From positions 13,966,874 to 14,030,873 of the forward strand of contig NC_039512.1 in NCBI RefSeq assembly GCF_003672135.1: a stretch of 64,000 nt of DNA, in the 5' to 3' direction. The translations under genes and the position numbers were made by a program. Of this stretch, positions 1 to 10,353 are shown in pieces (position 1 is the first letter of the stretch; each line of letters opens with the position of its first letter). The DNA comes from Ooceraea biroi (taxonomy: Eukaryota; Arthropoda; Insecta; Hymenoptera; Formicidae). The notes below the pieces were generated by a model. That model was given only the letters and a program-made list of their open reading frames with translations. It did not search any database and had not been told where the DNA came from.

Positions 1-762
1 CTTGCTTTGTCTGTATTCCAGGTAGCCTACACAGAGATGGCGACAAACATGCCGTGTACAATTTTTTATTTTCGGTTTTTATGCAAGTTGTTGTTATTTT
101 CTTGCAAGTTGTTGTTAGTTTTATTTATTTTCTTAACTGTATGCTCGCAGAAATAAACGTATATAACTATGTGTCTCTTAATTAATTGCATTTTCTTCGA
201 TGTTACTGCATTATTAGGGATTCTCCTGCATTTTGTTTCATTTTCTTCCATTTGTTGTGATTTTCCTGCATTTTTAGTAATTCCACAGCTTTGAAGGATG
301 TACATGTAACTATAGATTGCATTACGACAATAAAGTACAGATATCTTGTCCGATACCATTGTTCCGTCACAAACATGAAGATTTTAAGCGCACATTTTGA
401 ATGTTTGAGTCCTTTGTTACATTGCAAATCATATTAGAGTGTTGTTTTGAATATCTGAAGGTAGAAGTTGAGAGACAACACATTTGTAATAATACTTATA
501 GGAGTTTACGTCATTTTACAAAGTAATTGCTGTACTTTTAGGTGCAAGAAATCCAAGGAATTAATTATCGATAATTATCGCATAATTTGATATTATTCTG
601 TAATAAGTATTCCGTTAAACACAAAGTTATGTTGTTAGGTAGCATCAACGTTTGCATTTCCAAACTTTAATGACGTAATCGCGATATAATGAGATATCGT
701 GATACCGACTCCATCTGGTAATCGATTATCGACCGCGCGATCACATGTAGCGCTAACTACAA
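1..762. other. Non-coding stretch, no gene recognised
   Basis: AT-rich DNA with only short, low-complexity reading frames. No protein motif, repeat boundary or RNA gene was recognised. The last ~60 bases become GC-richer just before the first exon of the predicted gene that begins at 763, so they may hold its promoter, but no TATA box is evident. Confidence 0.4.
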
Positions 763-1765
763 ATGGCGCCATTACACATGGCGAACAACGTACGAGCGGT
801 ACACGGAGAGGTTCGAGGTTTCCTGTGCGACGTAAGTACGAGTATTAAGTATTTTTTTAAATTCCGTTCGCAGAGTACGATGTAGGTAGCATGATCCCTC
901 CCAAATTGTAGTTACTTTCCTTCCGCGTTAATAAGTCGTCCAGTTCCTGCCATCGTCAATTCACGGACATCTTCGAGGCATACTCTTCAACTCTCAGTAA
1001 ATTGTGAAAATAAAAATATCCAGCGAACGAATATATCAAGCCAATTGTTATAATATATACCCTATGTACGTACGTGCATGTATATACATTTTTACTTTTT
1101 CTGTTTCAGGTTACAGCATCATCAGCACCAGCAGTAGCAGCGGTAGCTGCAGTAGCAGCGGCAGCAACAGCAACAGCAGCAGCAGTAAACGTAAGTAAGA
1201 ACAAGCTAAGTAGGGAGGGGTGTGTGTGTGTGTGTGTGCGTGCGTGCGAGTGAGTGAGTGAGCGAGTGAGTGAATGGTTGTGAATGTGTATGTATGGATG
1301 TGTGTACGCATGACGATTAATTTCACCTATTTTTTTCAATACCAAGTTGCGCGAAGCTATGGAGGGTGAACGGCCGCAGCGTCGGGAGGACGAAGAAGGT
1401 AAGCGCTCGACTTGTTGCAAATATCTTTTCTATATTGTGCTTTTCCTACTGTTCCGTTTCTGTGCACTGTAATCACCGTCCTCTTTTCAGACACCCCGCC
1501 GGGCGGTGTACGTACGCAATATTTAGCGAACCGCTCGCGTTCGCGAAATATGCGCCGCATTCTACGCGAAATTCGTGTAGAAATCAGGTATTTAGAGTAC
1601 GTCATGGAATGCGTCGACTGGTGCTCTGAGGACGCCAGAATTTTGGCGCCATCTACAATTAAATTGATAATATCATCATCTTGCCCCCTCGAAGCCATAC
1701 AACTTTTATCTGAAACATTTTTCTGTATCTACCATATTTTTCGAGAAATCTTAATGCAGTTTTAA
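763..1765 (+). CDS. Putative four-exon gene, unknown function, with a transposon-derived last exon
   Basis: Four exons join in one frame through canonical splice sites: 763-831 (donor GTAAGT), 1110-1190 (acceptor TTCAG, donor GTAAGT), 1347-1398 (acceptor AAG, donor GTAAGC) and 1491-1765 (acceptor CTCTTTTCAG). The product would be 158 residues. Exon 1 starts MAPLHMANNV. Exon 2 encodes an Ala/Val/Thr-rich tract from a CAG/GCA-type repeat. Exon 3 encodes a charged stretch (EGERPQRREDEE). Exon 4 starts with a basic RSRSRNMRRILREIR segment and then runs into a fragment of a CAGGGTG-type transposon, which supplies the C terminus and the stop. AATAAATAAA at 1784-1793 could act as the poly(A) signal. 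No known domain is recognised. The evidence is the preserved frame over three introns. A spliced non-coding RNA or chance remains possible. Confidence 0.42.
1220..1275. repeat. (GT)n/(GAGT)n microsatellite
   Basis: Runs of TG followed by GCGT and GAGT repeats, lying in the second intron of the predicted gene at 763-1765. ORFs on the opposite strand here are low-complexity Thr/His or Leu runs and are not considered genes. Confidence 0.85.
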
Positions 1766-1778
1766 ATGGGACACCCTG
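1625..1778. mobile_element. Right-end fragment of a CAGGGTG-type TA transposon
   Basis: The stretch ending ACACCCTG|TA at 1778-1780 matches, with divergence, the right end of the element at 25430-26231 (shared GCGCCATCTACAATTAAAT-like and CATCTTGCCCCCT segments, then TCTGAAACATTTTTC). Only one end is seen. The matching left end was not found. It overlaps the last exon of the predicted gene at 763-1765 and supplies its stop codon. Confidence 0.6.
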
Positions 1779-1912
1779 TATATAATAAATAAAGGTAGTA
1801 AAGGAAGAACTGAAGGAATATACATAAAATTTGATATTTTTGGTAACAATTTAATAATTTATTTATAAAAATGTTTGTGAAAGTGGTTTAGAGTAAAAAT
1901 TTATTCATTATA

Positions 1913-3198
1913 TTGGGTCATTAAGTATGAAACTTTACAAATAGAACATAAACTTTTGCATTTTTTGGCACATGGACATGATTTATTTTCAATCGAAGTA
2001 TGCGCCCATGTTATCTACACACTTCTGCCATTTTAGTGGTAGTTGGTCTATGCCTCTACTATAGAAGCCAGGAGTACGGGAATCGATGAAGTCGCGGAAG
2101 GTTGTTTCGACTGCCTGTTGAGAATTGAAGAATTTTCCCACCAAGAAGTTGTCCAAATTCCGGAAGAAGTGATAGTCGGTAGGTGATAGATCTGGTGAAT
2201 ATGGTGGATGACGGAGAGTTTCCAATTCCAACTCCTGTAGCTTTGCCACGGTCAGTCGTGCAGTGTACGGTCGAGCATTATCATGCAACAGGATTGGCAT
2301 TGACCGATTGACCAATTTCGGTTGTTTAATAGCAAGTTGTTGCATCATTTCGTCCAGTTGCTTGCAATATACTTCAGCCGTTATCGATGTACCAGGTTTC
2401 ATAAAGTTGTAGTAGATAACACCTGACCTGGACCACCAAACAGTCACCATAAGCTTCTTCTGTGTAATGTTGGGTTTCGCGTGATGTCTTGGTGGTTCAT
2501 CAGCGTTCAACCACTGATGTGAGCGTTTACGATTGTCGTAGATTATCCACTTTTCATCGCAGGTCACAATTCGATTAAAAAAAGATCCATTTTTGTGACG
2601 GGAAAGCAAAGAAAGGGAAGCCTCTAGACGTTGCGCCTGCTGCGCATCGGTCAATTCGTGCGGGACCCATTTGTCCAACTTCTTTATCTTACCAATTGCA
2701 GCTAAATGAACCAATATGGTGGGTATGGAAACATTGAATATCGATGCCAATTCACGTGTACTTTGAGATGGATCGGACTCTACTACGGCTCTCAAGTGAT
2801 CATTATCCACCTTCGTCTTTGGTCTTCCACGTGGCTCATTAGCGAGGCTGAAATCTCCATCTCTGAAGTTTTTGAACCAATTGCCCACCGTTGCTTTAGT
2901 AGTTGAACCTTCACCAAATACAGCGTTGATATTACGAGCTGTCTCCGACACTGTGGTTCCACGGCGGAACTCATATTCATAAATCACACGAATTTTGGAC
3001 TTTTCCATAGTTCTATAAAAAAGAATCCACCAATAAAACTAATGAAGATATTTGAACAAACAAATATGACATTTGAAGAGCGAACATACATCTATCACAC
3101 TAACCTAACCTGATACTGACATCTGGCGCCAAATTTGAGATAACAAATGTTAAAGATGGAGCTTTTACATTTGTAAAGTTTCATACTTAATGACCCAA
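1913..3198 (-). mobile_element. Complete mariner element (DD34D)
   Basis: A 1,286-bp element bounded by perfect 30-bp terminal inverted repeats that begin TTGGGTCATTAAGTATGAAA. A TA dinucleotide flanks each side (1911-1912 and 3199-3200), the mariner target duplication. The length is typical of mariner. It carries a single transposase gene on the minus strand with no visible break. Confidence 0.95.
1989..3008 (-). CDS. Mariner transposase, full-length
   Basis: This 339-residue protein cuts and pastes the flanking mariner element at TA sites. Residues ~1-110 hold the two helix-turn-helix regions that bind the inverted repeats. The linker motif WVPHEL is at 114-119. The catalytic triad is D151 (TCDEKW), D243 (HDNARP) and D278 (SPTDYHFF). 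D243 and D278 are separated by 34 residues, the DD34D signature of mariner. From memory, the sequence resembles the cecropia subfamily that includes human Hsmar1. The ATG lies just inside the right inverted repeat, and length and termini match a complete protein. Perfect inverted repeats and an unbroken frame suggest recent activity. This is the most convincing intact single-copy transposase in the window. Confidence 0.95.
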   Translation of the reverse strand: MEKSKIRVIYEYEFRRGTTVSETARNINAVFGEGSTTKATVGNWFKNFRDGDFSLANEPRGRPKTKVDNDHLRAVVESDPSQSTRELASIFNVSIPTILVHLAAIGKIKKLDKWVPHELTDAQQAQRLEASLSLLSRHKNGSFFNRIVTCDEKWIIYDNRKRSHQWLNADEPPRHHAKPNITQKKLMVTVWWSRSGVIYYNFMKPGTSITAEVYCKQLDEMMQQLAIKQPKLVNRSMPILLHDNARPYTARLTVAKLQELELETLRHPPYSPDLSPTDYHFFRNLDNFLVGKFFNSQQAVETTFRDFIDSRTPGFYSRGIDQLPLKWQKCVDNMGAYFD

Positions 3199-3329
3199 TA
3201 GTTTATTTGAGTTAAAAATATGTGAGTTAATAATTTTTTTAAAGTAATAATGATAAAATTAGTATAGAGAACGAAGAGTTACATACATAAATGGTGAATG
3301 GATTTGGTAGAAGGGAAGGTATATTCCCA

Positions 3330-3740
3330 GATAGCACAAGACGTCCTCAGGATCATCCTGAATATGTCCAGGATATCCTGGGTTATTTCGAGGATATTTA
3401 ATTATTTTATATGTATATTTGACTTCATTAATTATGATGAATTACTTGGAAGTAATTTCAGAAAGTTTTAAGAACTACAATAAAGTATAAAAATCTTCCA
3501 TTTAATATCCACTAGACTCAAAATAGTATAAGTCCTAAAATCATCCTAAATATATCCATGTCAAGGCGTATCCCAGGATATCCTGAGTACGTCCCACGAA
3601 ATTCCTCAATGCATCCTGTTCGTATCGAAAAATGTACCCAGGATGTCTTTAGGAATTTCGTGGGATACGCCTTAAGACATGGATATGTATAGGATGATTT
3701 TAAGATTTTTATGATATTTTTGAGTTTAATGGTAATTAAA
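3330..3740. repeat. Foldback repeat with AGGATATCC-like motifs
   Basis: Imperfect arms at about 3510-3585 and 3645-3733 are reverse complements (CATCCTAAATATATCCATGT on the left against ACATGGATATGTATAGGATG on the right). Several AGGATATCCTG-like words cluster at 3340-3400 and 3575-3590. No coding potential. Probably a non-autonomous foldback or MITE. Ends and target duplication were not resolved. Confidence 0.6.
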
Positions 3741-4317
3741 TTAACAATTTTGGAACATTTTTACTATACAGGATGGGCCATTTTAATGTCTCACCCCAAA
3801 TATTGCTTTTCTTACGCCTTTTACAAAAACATGTTTCCTACAAAAGTTGTTTGACTTCGGGGGGGACACAAAACAGTGATATCAATTTATTCGCAGATGG
3901 CGCCACTTTCGAGATTTCTTCATGGCGGCGATTTTTTTAAATGAAAGTCGATTTTTTTCTCGAAATAAAAGTTATAGCTGACAATGAAAGGAATACAACG
4001 GTTTTTTGCTTTTTGAAATTCGACCATTTTTCACTGAGTTACAGTGTTTCAAAGTTTATAATGTAAGTAAAAAGCTTCCACGCCCATAAGTACAGTGTGT
4101 GTACTTTGTGACTCCAAATCTCCACCTGTGTGTGTGTGCGCGCGCGCGTGTGCGTGTGCGTGTGCGTGACCGTGTGTTGTTTCTCTCCATTATCTGGACT
4201 AATGCTCTTCTGTTCAAACTTCCGTTTGATGGTTCACCAGCTCGAGAGACGCATTCTCCAGTGCTTAGCATTATCCAGGATGAACGACGTGGACGTGGCG
4301 GGGCTTTTGTCTTTTGA

Positions 4318-4580
4318 GATGCTTGATTTACGTGAGTTCCCTTGCCTCTCACAATTGGAGTGCTTGTTTAACGTGAGTTCCCGTACCTCTTACAATTTGG
4401 GGTGCTTGTTTATAGCGAGTCCCCGTGCCTCTCACAATTGGGGTGCTTGTTTAACGTGAGTCCCCGTGCCTCTCACAATTTGGGGTGCTTGTTTATCGTG
4501 AGTCCCCGTGCCTCTCACAATTGGAGTGCTTGTTTAACGTGAATCTCCGTGCCTCTCACAATTGGGATGCATTTTTAAAA
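4318..4580. repeat. 42-bp minisatellite, about six units
   Basis: Units read roughly GCTTGTTTAACGTGAGTCCC followed by CGTGCCTCTCACAATTTGGGGT, 42 bp each. Every unit contains an inverted GTGAG...CTCAC pair. Related 42-bp arrays sit in two other transposons here (10205-10340, and both arms of 39108-41097). A conserved block with GACGTGGACGTGG lies immediately to the left at 4266-4300. Confidence 0.9.
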
Positions 4581-4616
4581 TGAGTCCCTTCACTATGTTA
4601 CTGGATGTTTGTAATA

Positions 4617-4965
4617 TTAGCATAAATGCTCAAACAAGTTTCCATTGACAGCGGCACACTTTATTAAACGTAATTGAAAGCTTTCTTGGACTTTTTGCAA
4701 TACACCAGGAGTAATTTCTGAGAATACGTTTCTGATACGAATTTTCATGTTGTCAATTGATGTTGGTTTTGTCTCAAAGAAACCATTGGTACTGAAATTC
4801 TTCATTTCTCTGCCAATGAGGATTATTTTCGGATCAATAATGACAATTGTGACGGTTTACTCCTCCTCTGTTATTAAATGTCGATTCATCTGTGAAAAGA
4901 ATCCTCGAGAAGAAAGATGGATCTTCAGCAAGTTGGTTCTGAGCCCAATCACATTTATCGATAAA
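4617..4965 (-). pseudogene. Remnant of Tc1/IS630-type (DD41D-like) transposase
   Basis: On the minus strand, 4880-4945 translates as a first-catalytic-aspartate block (SSRILFTDEST, then a RGGVNRHN-like stretch). It is followed after a stop by the C-terminal segment that ends GNLFEHLC at 4617. The middle of the protein, with the second and third catalytic residues, is missing, so the two pieces are joined by an internal deletion. The C-terminal block matches the HFEHLL endings of the other DD41D transposases in this window. Non-functional. Confidence 0.75.
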
Positions 4966-6406
4966 TGTGTCTCTCTAAATGTGATTTAAACATGTTGATA
5001 AATATGGACGTATTCCAAAAGCACATTTATCGATAAATGTAATCTCAGAAAGAATACAGGCCAAAGCCCCGCCACGTCCACGTCGTTTATCCTGGATAAT
5101 GCTAAGCACTGGAGAATGCGTCTCTCGAGCTGGTGAACCATCAAACGGAAGTTTGAACAGAAGAGCATTAGTTCAGATAATGGAGAGAAACAACACACGT
5201 GCACACACACGCATACGCGCGTGCGCACACACACACCAGGTGGAGGTTTGGAGTCACAAAGTACGCATACTGTACTTATGGGCGTGGAAGCTTTTTACTT
5301 ATATTATAAACTTTGAAACACTGTAACTTAGCGAAAAATGGTCGAATTTCAAAAAACAAAAAACCGTTGTATTCCTTTCATTGTCAGCTACAACTTTTAT
5401 TTCGAGAAAAAAATCGACTTCCATTTAAAAAAATCGCCGCCATGAAGAAATCTCGAAAGTGGCGCCATCTGCGAGCAAATTAATATCACTGTTTTGTGTC
5501 CCCCCCCCGAGGTCAAACAACTTTTGTAGGAAACATTTTTTTGTAAAAGGCGTAAGAAAAGCAATATTTGGGGTGGGACATTAAAATGGCCCACCCTGTA
5601 TAGTGAAAACAGCGCTTATAAGTGTGTGAGTGTCTAAACAAATTCAGCCAGACTGTATCGCGGTAAGTATAAATTAATAATAAAATAATTGGATAAATTT
5701 TGGATATTAAAATTTCTTATATGATCAATATTTGACTTTTCAAATTACGCGGTACAATAATAGCCATTACAGATATCAATACAAATAATATATGAAAGGC
5801 GATTTCCGATTCCGCCATTCCGGTCTCTCTTCACATGGTCACATGGAAGAAAAAACAATCGCAGTAGCGAATATCGCTTTAATTTCAGGTAATCTCTCCT
5901 TATTCAATAAATGTTATTCACATAAATATTTATAAAAGTATTTTTGTATATATCTATTTGTACATTATATCCATATTAATATTGTACATTGGGCGAGATT
6001 TGTCATTACTCTAAAAATTACGTGGCATAACCTGCAAAAATCATGTTATAATTATAAACATTATTTTAATATATATATACTTACGATATATTTAAATATA
6101 CATATATTTACATTTTTTGTGATCTTATTAAACAAATTTTTCATGGGCTTATGCTGTATTAACGGCTTCATATACTTATTAAATCTTGAACTTAATCTCA
6201 AAATTTGTAACAGTCCAATCATTCGTTATTAACATTTTATATAAGATGTAAAAATAATAATTATTATTTTTGTTTTATGTTGCAGTATTATTGTGTCTGT
6301 TAGCAGAACAGTGCAAAGCACTGTGTAAATATAGTGAGTGCAACTCTGCAGTAAGAGAGAGGAGGCTTCATCTATGGAAGTAAAAAAACTTAAATGTATT
6401 AATGTG

Positions 6407-6830
6407 AAGCCTATGGCACACGGTGCGTTTTTTTGTGTTAAATCCCATACCAGCGATTATGCGAGCTAACATGCTAGCTATGAAGCTAGAACTTTTGTAC
6501 GCTGCATGCTGTTATATGCATGTTAACATGTTAGTTTTCAAAGATAAAACCAGTGCTAGTTTTGCTGTGATTTGGTGAAATAAATATCATATCATATCAA
6601 TTAGCAATGTATATGATAGTAAAAGTCGTTGCTAATTGATGATATTTAATTTATTTGATCAAATTACACAACAAAAATAACACTGGTTCTATCTTTGAAA
6701 ACTAGCATGCTCACACGCATGACAGCAAGCAGTGTACAAAATATTTCTGGTTTCATAACTAGCATGTTAGCTTACATGGTCGCTCTCATACGATTTAATA
6801 CAAAAAAACGCACCATGTGCCTTAGGCTTT
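6407..6830. repeat. 424-bp foldback MITE
   Basis: The ends AAGCCTATGGCACACGGTGC and the reverse complement of CACCATGTGCCTTAGGCTTT match, and similarity continues inwards over most of both halves (AACATGCTAGCTATGAAGC against GTTTCATAACTAGCATGTTA). No coding capacity. The parent family and target duplication were not identified. Confidence 0.7.
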
Positions 6831-7993
6831 AGACTGTGTTCAAATTCATTCAAATTCATTCAATTTCAAGCAACCCGAAGTTAACGCTCAATGTCTATCG
6901 ATGCAGCTTAGCAACGAGAGTTGTTTTTTCTGGTTGTTTTTTGTTTGAGGAGTCGTGCCGTTACAGACGCGGAGACGAGTCACATTTTTTATCTCTTATC
7001 AATTGTAATACTCAGTGTTTAAAATACAGTCAACTAGTCAATATATCACATTAACAGTGATTCTCGACACGTTCTCGAAGCTATTCTTCAAGTTGGATCA
7101 TTCTTTAATCGAGCTTCTGGACTGAGCGTTTTCGTCCAAGGAATTGGAGTTTGCTTTCGTTCTGTAAGGCTCTGGCTCATATTCTCGCCTTCAGAACTTC
7201 CTTGGACATTTCCAGAAGTACCTCTTTTAAAAATAAGTTACCGTACTGTATTTATTAGTCCGTCCGTCATAAGGTATGTTCATCTGTTACTATTCACCTT
7301 TAAAGGACTGTTTTGCCTTGCTCCTTATTCAAGAACCATTCATTATTTGATGTAATACTATTATCGTCCGATCAGTATTTTACTAATACTTCGATATTAC
7401 TATATTGTTCATAACCCCGCTAATTCTTAAGATTCCGTTGTCTTGACTTGTGTATTGTAATGTTATAATTACGTTGTTAGATGTAAGTTACCTATTCTCT
7501 TTTAAATTGCGCTTTATTATGTATACTATGTCTTAATAATTGAGAAACTAATCCGAACTAATCGTACTGTCAAACTTATGATTTTGTATATTGACATCAT
7601 TTCTCCTAAAATTATTCAATAACTGAGTAACATCAATTCTTATTGCTCAACAAATGATTGTTATTATATTTACTTTTCCCAACTAACTTGATAATACATT
7701 AAAATACCTGCTGATGAATTTAGTAAAGTGATTCAAAAGTTTTCATTCAAACAGACTGTGTACCAATATATAAATTGTTGGTATTAAAAATCTGAAATCT
7801 TAACATTGACGTACCATAGTTTTTCAATATAAACATTGAATATTGGAATACAGTTGTATTTAACTTTGTATTTTTATGTTAGATATGTAAGCATATGTAA
7901 TTAATAATTATTATTTTTATTTTATGTTACAGTGTTATTGAGTACGTTCTATCAGCAGAACAGTGCAGAGCAGTATAGTCAATTTAGACTGAG

Positions 7994-7997
<4 letters not shown>

Positions 7998-8028
<31 letters not shown>
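7998..8028. repeat. (GA)n microsatellite
   Basis: An uninterrupted GA run within the exon-like module 7933-8148. A degenerate GA/GAA stretch follows at 8058-8085. Confidence 0.9.
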
Positions 8029-8030
<2 letters not shown>

Positions 8031-8723
8031 TAGCAATATAGTGCAATTTTAACTGAGCAGCGAGAGAAAGAGAAGAAGAGAAAGAAAGGAGCAATATAGT
8101 GTAATTTTACAGCAGCGAGAGAGAGGAGGCTTCATCTATTAGATACGTGTAAGTAACAAAATTTTAAATTTGTACATATAAGGGCCTGAATAAACCTAAA
8201 TTATATAATATATATATATATATTGCGCAAAAAAATTATATATAATATAAACAAAAATTTAACTGAATTAATTGATTCATTAATTTATATTCCACTTGAA
8301 ATATTGCAATTTTTATTTAAAATAATTTTTTTTAGAATTATATTTTTAGAGATAAAAACTTGTGACGCTTTATTTTTAACACACGGTACATAGGCCTGTT
8401 ATTGTAGGTGTTACCGATTTTTTGGCATAAATGATTTTAATTAGAATTTCGAACACTTCCTGAAGAAATTTAATTTATAAGTTTGTTCTTAATAGGTGAA
8501 CTAGCTGGACTAACTTCTTCCACTTCTTATACACACATACACACACGCGCATCCACGTATTATTATTTTTATATTTTTTTATATTTTTATACTTATAATT
8601 GCAATTATTTAATTTTTTTATTTTTAAATTACTACTATTTTTTTCTTATAAATTACTTATTCTTATAAATTATTTTTTCTTATAAAAGCAATTGCTAAAT
8701 TAGTTTAAGAAATACAAATTAAA

Positions 8724-9757
8724 ATGTTGGGTAAAAAACATTCATATAAACGTATAATTACTTCCTCATATCGAATGAAAGTGATAAAAATGGAAAAAGA
8801 TATAATGGAATCTCATAAAAGCATTCAATCAACATCTTCTTCGACATCATTTGCTGAAAACACATTACAAAATGAAAATGTACATGATAGTCATATTGTA
8901 CAAAATGAATTTGAAAATGTTTTACATGATAATGATGAGGATCTAATATCAAATGAATTTGAAAATGTTTTATGTAATACCGAGGAGGATCTAGTATCAA
9001 ATATTTTACGTGATGAGAATTTATCAAGTGAAAATGAGTTTTCTGACGAAAATAGTAGAGTTGTACAAGATAATATAAATAATGTTACAGAAAATAATAA
9101 TGTAGATAGCGAATTAAATAGGAATATTGATTTTAAGACATTTTTAAGCCAATGGGCTATTAAAGAACATATTTCACAATCATCATTGAGCTCTTTGTTA
9201 AAAGGAATTAAACAATATACATGCAATAACTGCAGTTTCAATATACCGTTAGATTCAAGAACTCTTTTGCTTACTCCTAGAAGTAGTAATGTTGAGATTT
9301 GCGCTGGTGGTCAATATTATCATTTTGGATTGAGAGAAGGGATACTAAGTATTTTACCATTAGTTTCACAAGATATTACAGATATCAAAATATCAATAAA
9401 TGTTGATGGATTACCATTAACGAAGTCATCACAACGAAAATTGTGGCAAATTTTGGGATCCATATCTGAATCTAAAGAAGTTTTTATTATTGGCATTTAT
9501 TATGGAATACATAAACCATCAGATTCAAATGAATTTCTTGCAAAATTTGTAGATGAAGCAAAGATATTACACGAAGAAGGAATTACTATTAATAACAGAA
9601 ATATACCATGTATAATACATTCTATTATATGTATGTGATGCACCAGCGAAAGCATTTGTGTTGCAAACAAAAGGACATAATGGTTATTCCAGTTGCACAA
9701 AGTGTATAATTGAAGGCAGTTACATTAACAATAAAATGTGTTTTCCTGAAACAAATG
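8724..9757 (+). pseudogene. CMC (CACTA/EnSpm-like) transposase, 5' part, copy 1
   Basis: The frame opens at ATG 8724 with an acidic, Asn/Ser-rich N terminus containing a tandem duplication (NEFENVL repeated). A conserved core follows: NVDGLPLTKSSQ (probable first catalytic Asp), then CDAPAKAFVLQTKGHNG (second Asp) and CTKC. The D...D...CxxC arrangement is the signature of the CMC superfamily. A 4-bp duplication near 9628-9638 shifts the frame just before CDAPA. The gene is then cut at the TA at 9758 by the element 9760-12160 and resumes at 12163. A related but distinct copy is at 35338-38661. It is a dead copy. The family is recognised from motifs recalled, not from a search. Confidence 0.75.
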
Positions 9758-10204
9758 TACAGGGTGGGGAAAAATTATTGGTCAAGATTTCGCCAGTCGA
9801 TTCTACTCGTCGAGATCGCCAACATTGCATCATAAACATGGTGCCGCAAAATTAACTTTCAAGGTCATTTTCAATGTCAAATTTTTTTATTGGCTTAGTC
9901 GATTCTACTCGTCGAGCTGAACAAAAGTCTCAAAGGGACCCTATGCCGGAAATCAATATTTCATAGAGAAATCTTCGTGTGAAGTGTTTTTGCCTGAAAT
10001 TTCAAAACAATCGATTTTTATGAAGTCAGAAAATAAATCTGATGCTTATAAAGTTCTTAAAATCATGTTTTAAATATCCTGATCATGATTAGCAAAAATC
10101 ACCCCCCAAAAATGACTCTGAAAAATTCGTTTTCAAGGTAAAACATCTGCTTAATTTACTCTTAGCGCTACCCAGGAACAACGACGTGGACGTGGTAGAT
10201 TTCT

Positions 10205-10340
10205 GTTCCCTTCGGGGTGACTTGATTACAGTGCGTTCCCCTCGCCTCTCACCTCGGGGTGACTTGATTACAGTGAGTTCCCCTCGCCTCTCACCTCGGG
10301 GTGACTTGATTACAGTGAGTTTCCCCTTGCCTCTCACTTT
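10205..10340. repeat. 42-bp minisatellite, three units
   Basis: Three units of the form GACTTGATTACAGTGAGTTC plus CCCTCGCCTCTCACCTCGGGGT, 42 bp each, lie next to the block CAACGACGTGGACGTGG at 10181-10197. They are homologous to the arrays at 4318-4580 and 39487-39770. Confidence 0.9.
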
Positions 10341-10353
10341 ATCGTCGTCGACG

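Larger units (their letters stand above)
3769..5598 (-). mobile_element. TA element with ~540-bp inverted repeats and a gutted transposase
   Basis: The termini are CAGGATGGGCC... and ...GGCCCACCCTG, flanked by TA (3767-3768 and 5599-5600). The two arms, about 3769-4312 and 5060-5598, are inverted copies. Each includes a (GT/CA)n tract near 4125-4170 and 5196-5240. Between them lie a 42-bp minisatellite (4318-4580) and remnants of a Tc1/IS630-type transposase on the minus strand. Length is 1,830 bp. It looks like an internally deleted derivative of a larger autonomous element. Confidence 0.85.
5599..8723. other. Non-coding region with exon-like repeats
   Basis: No open reading frame of substance. 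Splice-like signals are present: a GTAAGT donor at 5663, an acceptor TTTTATGTTGCAG ending 6285, an acceptor TTTTATGTTACAG ending 7932 and a GTAAGT donor at 8149. The two acceptors lead into related sequence (AGCAGAACAGTGCA..., then GAGAGAGGAGGCTTCATCTAT). They look like a duplicated non-coding exon upstream of the transposase frame that starts at 8724. The rest is AT-rich with TA runs near 6070 and 8205-8225. Confidence 0.4.

Noticed and set aside
1106..1420. Minus-strand ORFs of Leu/Ala or Thr/His runs
   Set aside because: They are translations of the CAG-type and GT-type simple repeats. The plus-strand exon reading explains the same bases better.
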